NCBI RefSeq assembly: GCF_001522545.3 | Contig: NC_031773.1 | Span: 41,368,333-41,432,332 of the forward strand | Origin: Parus major | Taxonomy: Eukaryota > Chordata > Aves > Passeriformes > Paridae | Length of the DNA stretch: 64,000 bases | Direction: 5' to 3' | Shown: positions 62,201 to 64,000 of the stretch, one piece after another | How the letters are laid out: each line of letters begins with the position of its first letter | How positions within the stretch are numbered: the stretch's first letter is position 1 | The notes under the pieces: generated by a model | The model's input: only the letters and a program-made list of their open reading frames with translations | The model's database searches: none | Told to the model about the DNA's origin: nothing | Position numbers and translations under genes: made by a program

Positions 62201-62830
62201 TTGGGTGGATAACAAAGAGATTTCCTCTATTTCTTGAGAGCAGAGAAAGAAAGGATCAAAAAGACTGACAGGAAGTGAGCAAGGCTCTCACTTTGGGCTC
62301 TGATTGGTAGTGCTATCACTACAGAATACTTTTACCTTTTTTTTTAAAGGAGGACACCTGTCTTTTCCCATGCAATGCCTACTACAATCCTTTGGGTTAG
62401 GGATATGACCTTATCCAGCAGGACACTGTCTTTTGTCACTGAAGTGAATGGCAAAACTGCAGAAATTACTTGAAAGGTCCAAGATAAACCAAAGAAAATA
62501 AAAAATTAAAGTAAAATTTACTTCCAGTAAGATATTTATATAGTATTTAAACATGATTTGAATTAATAACTTTGTTTCTTTATGTTTAGTGCACATTCAT
62601 TCACTATACCTATTTCATCACATTATACATTATGAATTATTATCAGATATATATATATATATATATATATATGAATGACAAGAGTGAAATTTTGTCAGCT
62701 GCTTGGGGTATACCTCAACTTCCCTGAACACAGGGGTATTCACAATACTTTCTTTTAATAAAATAGGGGGAAAAAGTACGTGAGGGAGAGAATAAAGTTT
62801 ATGCTTGCTATGCATTAAGGAACACAATAT
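59201..62830. other. Non-coding stretch, no gene seen
   Basis: AT-rich, notably around 59.74-59.90 kb (repeated TTAATTAA-like words). The longest frame (60845-61315, minus, 156 codons) has no ATG-defined domain structure or recognisable motif. An (AT)n tract lies at 62647-62672. Confidence 0.7.
62647..62672. repeat. (AT)13 microsatellite
   Basis: Thirteen uninterrupted AT units; likely length-polymorphic. Confidence 0.95.
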
Positions 62831-63060
62831 CATAACATTTTTGGGGAAAAGCCTTTAGGAACATCGAGTCTGACCACTAATTAAGCAGTGACAAGTCCAC
62901 CACTGAACCATGCCCCTAAGCACATTTACACATCTTTCAAATACCTCCAGGGAGGTGACTCAAGCACTTCCCTGCAGTGATATTATCTGGCCATTCATCA
63001 TGCTTCTATTTTCTTTTCAGATCACTTTCTCCTCATAACCCTGTTTGTAGAAATTAACAC
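62831..63060 (-). mobile_element. Old CR1 LINE 3'-end fragment
   Basis: The plus strand carries GAAAAGCCTTTAGGAACATC, GTCCACCACTGAACCATGCC, AATACCTCCAGGGAGGTGAC and AAGCACTTCCCTG in order. These match the reverse complement of one branch of avian CR1 3' regions (AAGTCCACCACTAAACCATGTCCC... AAATACCTCCAGGGATGG). It is minus strand, 5'-truncated, non-coding and well diverged. Past about 63000 the similarity fades. Confidence 0.8.
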
Positions 63061-63249
63061 CACTGTGTAAATTAACCAGCAGTGATTTTTGCTAGACCTA
63101 TAAATTGGTCAGGTGAGAAGATTCCAGTGAAAAAAGGGGAAATAAACATTTACCTTTGGGTAAGGAAATAGTACAAAATACAATATCTGACTACAGCCAT
63201 TATGGCCAGTAGTTAGCAAGATACACAAAATGTTAGTGTGTTAGAATCT
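63061..63249. other. Short non-coding spacer
   Basis: Unique AT-rich sequence between the CR1 end and repeat copy B; nothing recognised. Confidence 0.7.
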
Positions 63250-63383
63250 CTTCAAAAACCTGTTTATCTTTTATGGACCACTTAGATGGAGGACAGGGTT
63301 TACTCCTCAGTTTTACCATACTCATCAGTCCATCTCCAAATTACATGTTTTTCTAGCACCCAGCACAGAACTCTGAGTCTAAT
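63250..63383 (+). repeat. Unclassified dispersed repeat, copy B
   Basis: Second copy of the repeat at 51781-51929, same orientation, about 134 bases and by eye roughly 85 percent alike outside one indel. It stops at nearly the same base on both sides (CTTCAAAA on the left, GTCTAA on the right), so the ends may be real element boundaries. Family unknown. Confidence 0.85.
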
Positions 63384-64000
63384 TCACATAATTATTCTTC
63401 TGCTTATTTAATTTGATCCTACTGATGAAATTAATTTAATGTATTAAAAAAAATTAATCAAAATATTCTTGTTCCAGTCCTTTTACCACTGGTATCTCCG
63501 CAGTAGCATACTGTATCTTTCTAATTTTAATAAATTTGGCTTTTAGGTACCAGTAAAAGTTAACAAAAATAAATATTTTTAAAAAATATGTACACAAAAA
63601 TATGTCTGTACCCATAATGTTCTTATAAGAAATGAAAAATATAAGATACAGTTTTGCTTAAGCTTTCCCAAAAGAAAAAAAAAAACAAACAATCAAACTA
63701 TTAATTTAAGGATATATCCACAAATGTTAGTGTACTTAGTGTCAGAATTGATGCATTAGCCAGGAAAGTTTTCCACCCTAAGTTAGTGACAGGTTTTGTG
63801 CAAGAACACAATAGACACCTGAAAATTTACTTTGAATATTGTCCTTACAATGAATATAAATTGAATTAATATTAAAACATAAAGTGAGAATTCTTTTTAT
63901 ATGAACTGCAAGTTCATATTTCCTCTCTTTTCCTATTGCTTGATACTATCCTGCTGATTTATTTCAGCTTATAATAAGGCTTTAACTAGTGCTTACAAAA
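63384..64000. other. Non-coding AT-rich stretch
   Basis: Very AT-rich unique sequence to the window end, with poly-A words near 63.45 and 63.68 kb. No frame or element recognised. Confidence 0.7.

Noticed and set aside
1..64000. CRISPR arrays, operons, ribosome-binding sites, tRNA or rRNA genes
   Set aside because: No regularly spaced repeats, no bacterial gene organisation and no cloverleaf or rRNA wording; the CR1 content shows vertebrate nuclear DNA.

Overview
The window reads as vertebrate nuclear DNA from a bird. It is AT-rich, has no dense coding, and carries several fragments of CR1, the LINE family that dominates avian genomes. Three of these are unmistakable from their 3'-UTR wording or from short pieces of CR1 protein. 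A solitary long terminal repeat at about 52.05-53.01 kb has a body and 3' end like those of songbird endogenous retroviruses, which hints at a passerine. That last step rests on memory of the family style, not on a search.

I find no protein-coding gene that I can support, and no tRNA, rRNA or CRISPR array. The reading frames are mostly short (60-150 codons), lack recognisable domains, and often start without ATG. The window is therefore intergenic (gene-desert-like) or lies inside a very long intron; the sequence alone does not decide which. The only frames with real protein homology belong to decayed CR1 copies.

Layout. 0-16.6 kb: unique AT-rich sequence with one old CR1 remnant (6.23-6.43 kb), simple repeats and a perfect hairpin at 12.6 kb. 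16.6-17.4 kb: a local GC-richer patch with a long minus-strand frame broken by one TGA and containing a splice-flanked 53-base segment; unidentified. 21.2-21.8 kb: a rearranged CR1 in which the end of ORF1 and the start of ORF2 are joined directly to the 3' UTR. 28.6-28.8 and 31.06-31.81 kb: CR1 3' ends, the second retaining the reverse-transcriptase C-terminal region. 38-41 kb: simple repeats and the longest uninterrupted frame (judged chance). 48.9-49.55 kb: a polypurine minisatellite around a 490-base assembly gap. 51.78-51.93 and 63.25-63.38 kb: two copies of one unclassified dispersed repeat. 52.05-53.01 kb: solo LTR. 58.86-59.2 kb: a weaker LTR-like segment. 62.83-63.06 kb: another CR1 3' end.

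Every clear CR1 fragment lies on the minus strand. Nothing here amounts to a new multi-gene system. The items most worth a second look are the internally deleted CR1, the unclassified repeat pair, the 16.6-17.4 kb candidate transcript, and the minisatellite gap.
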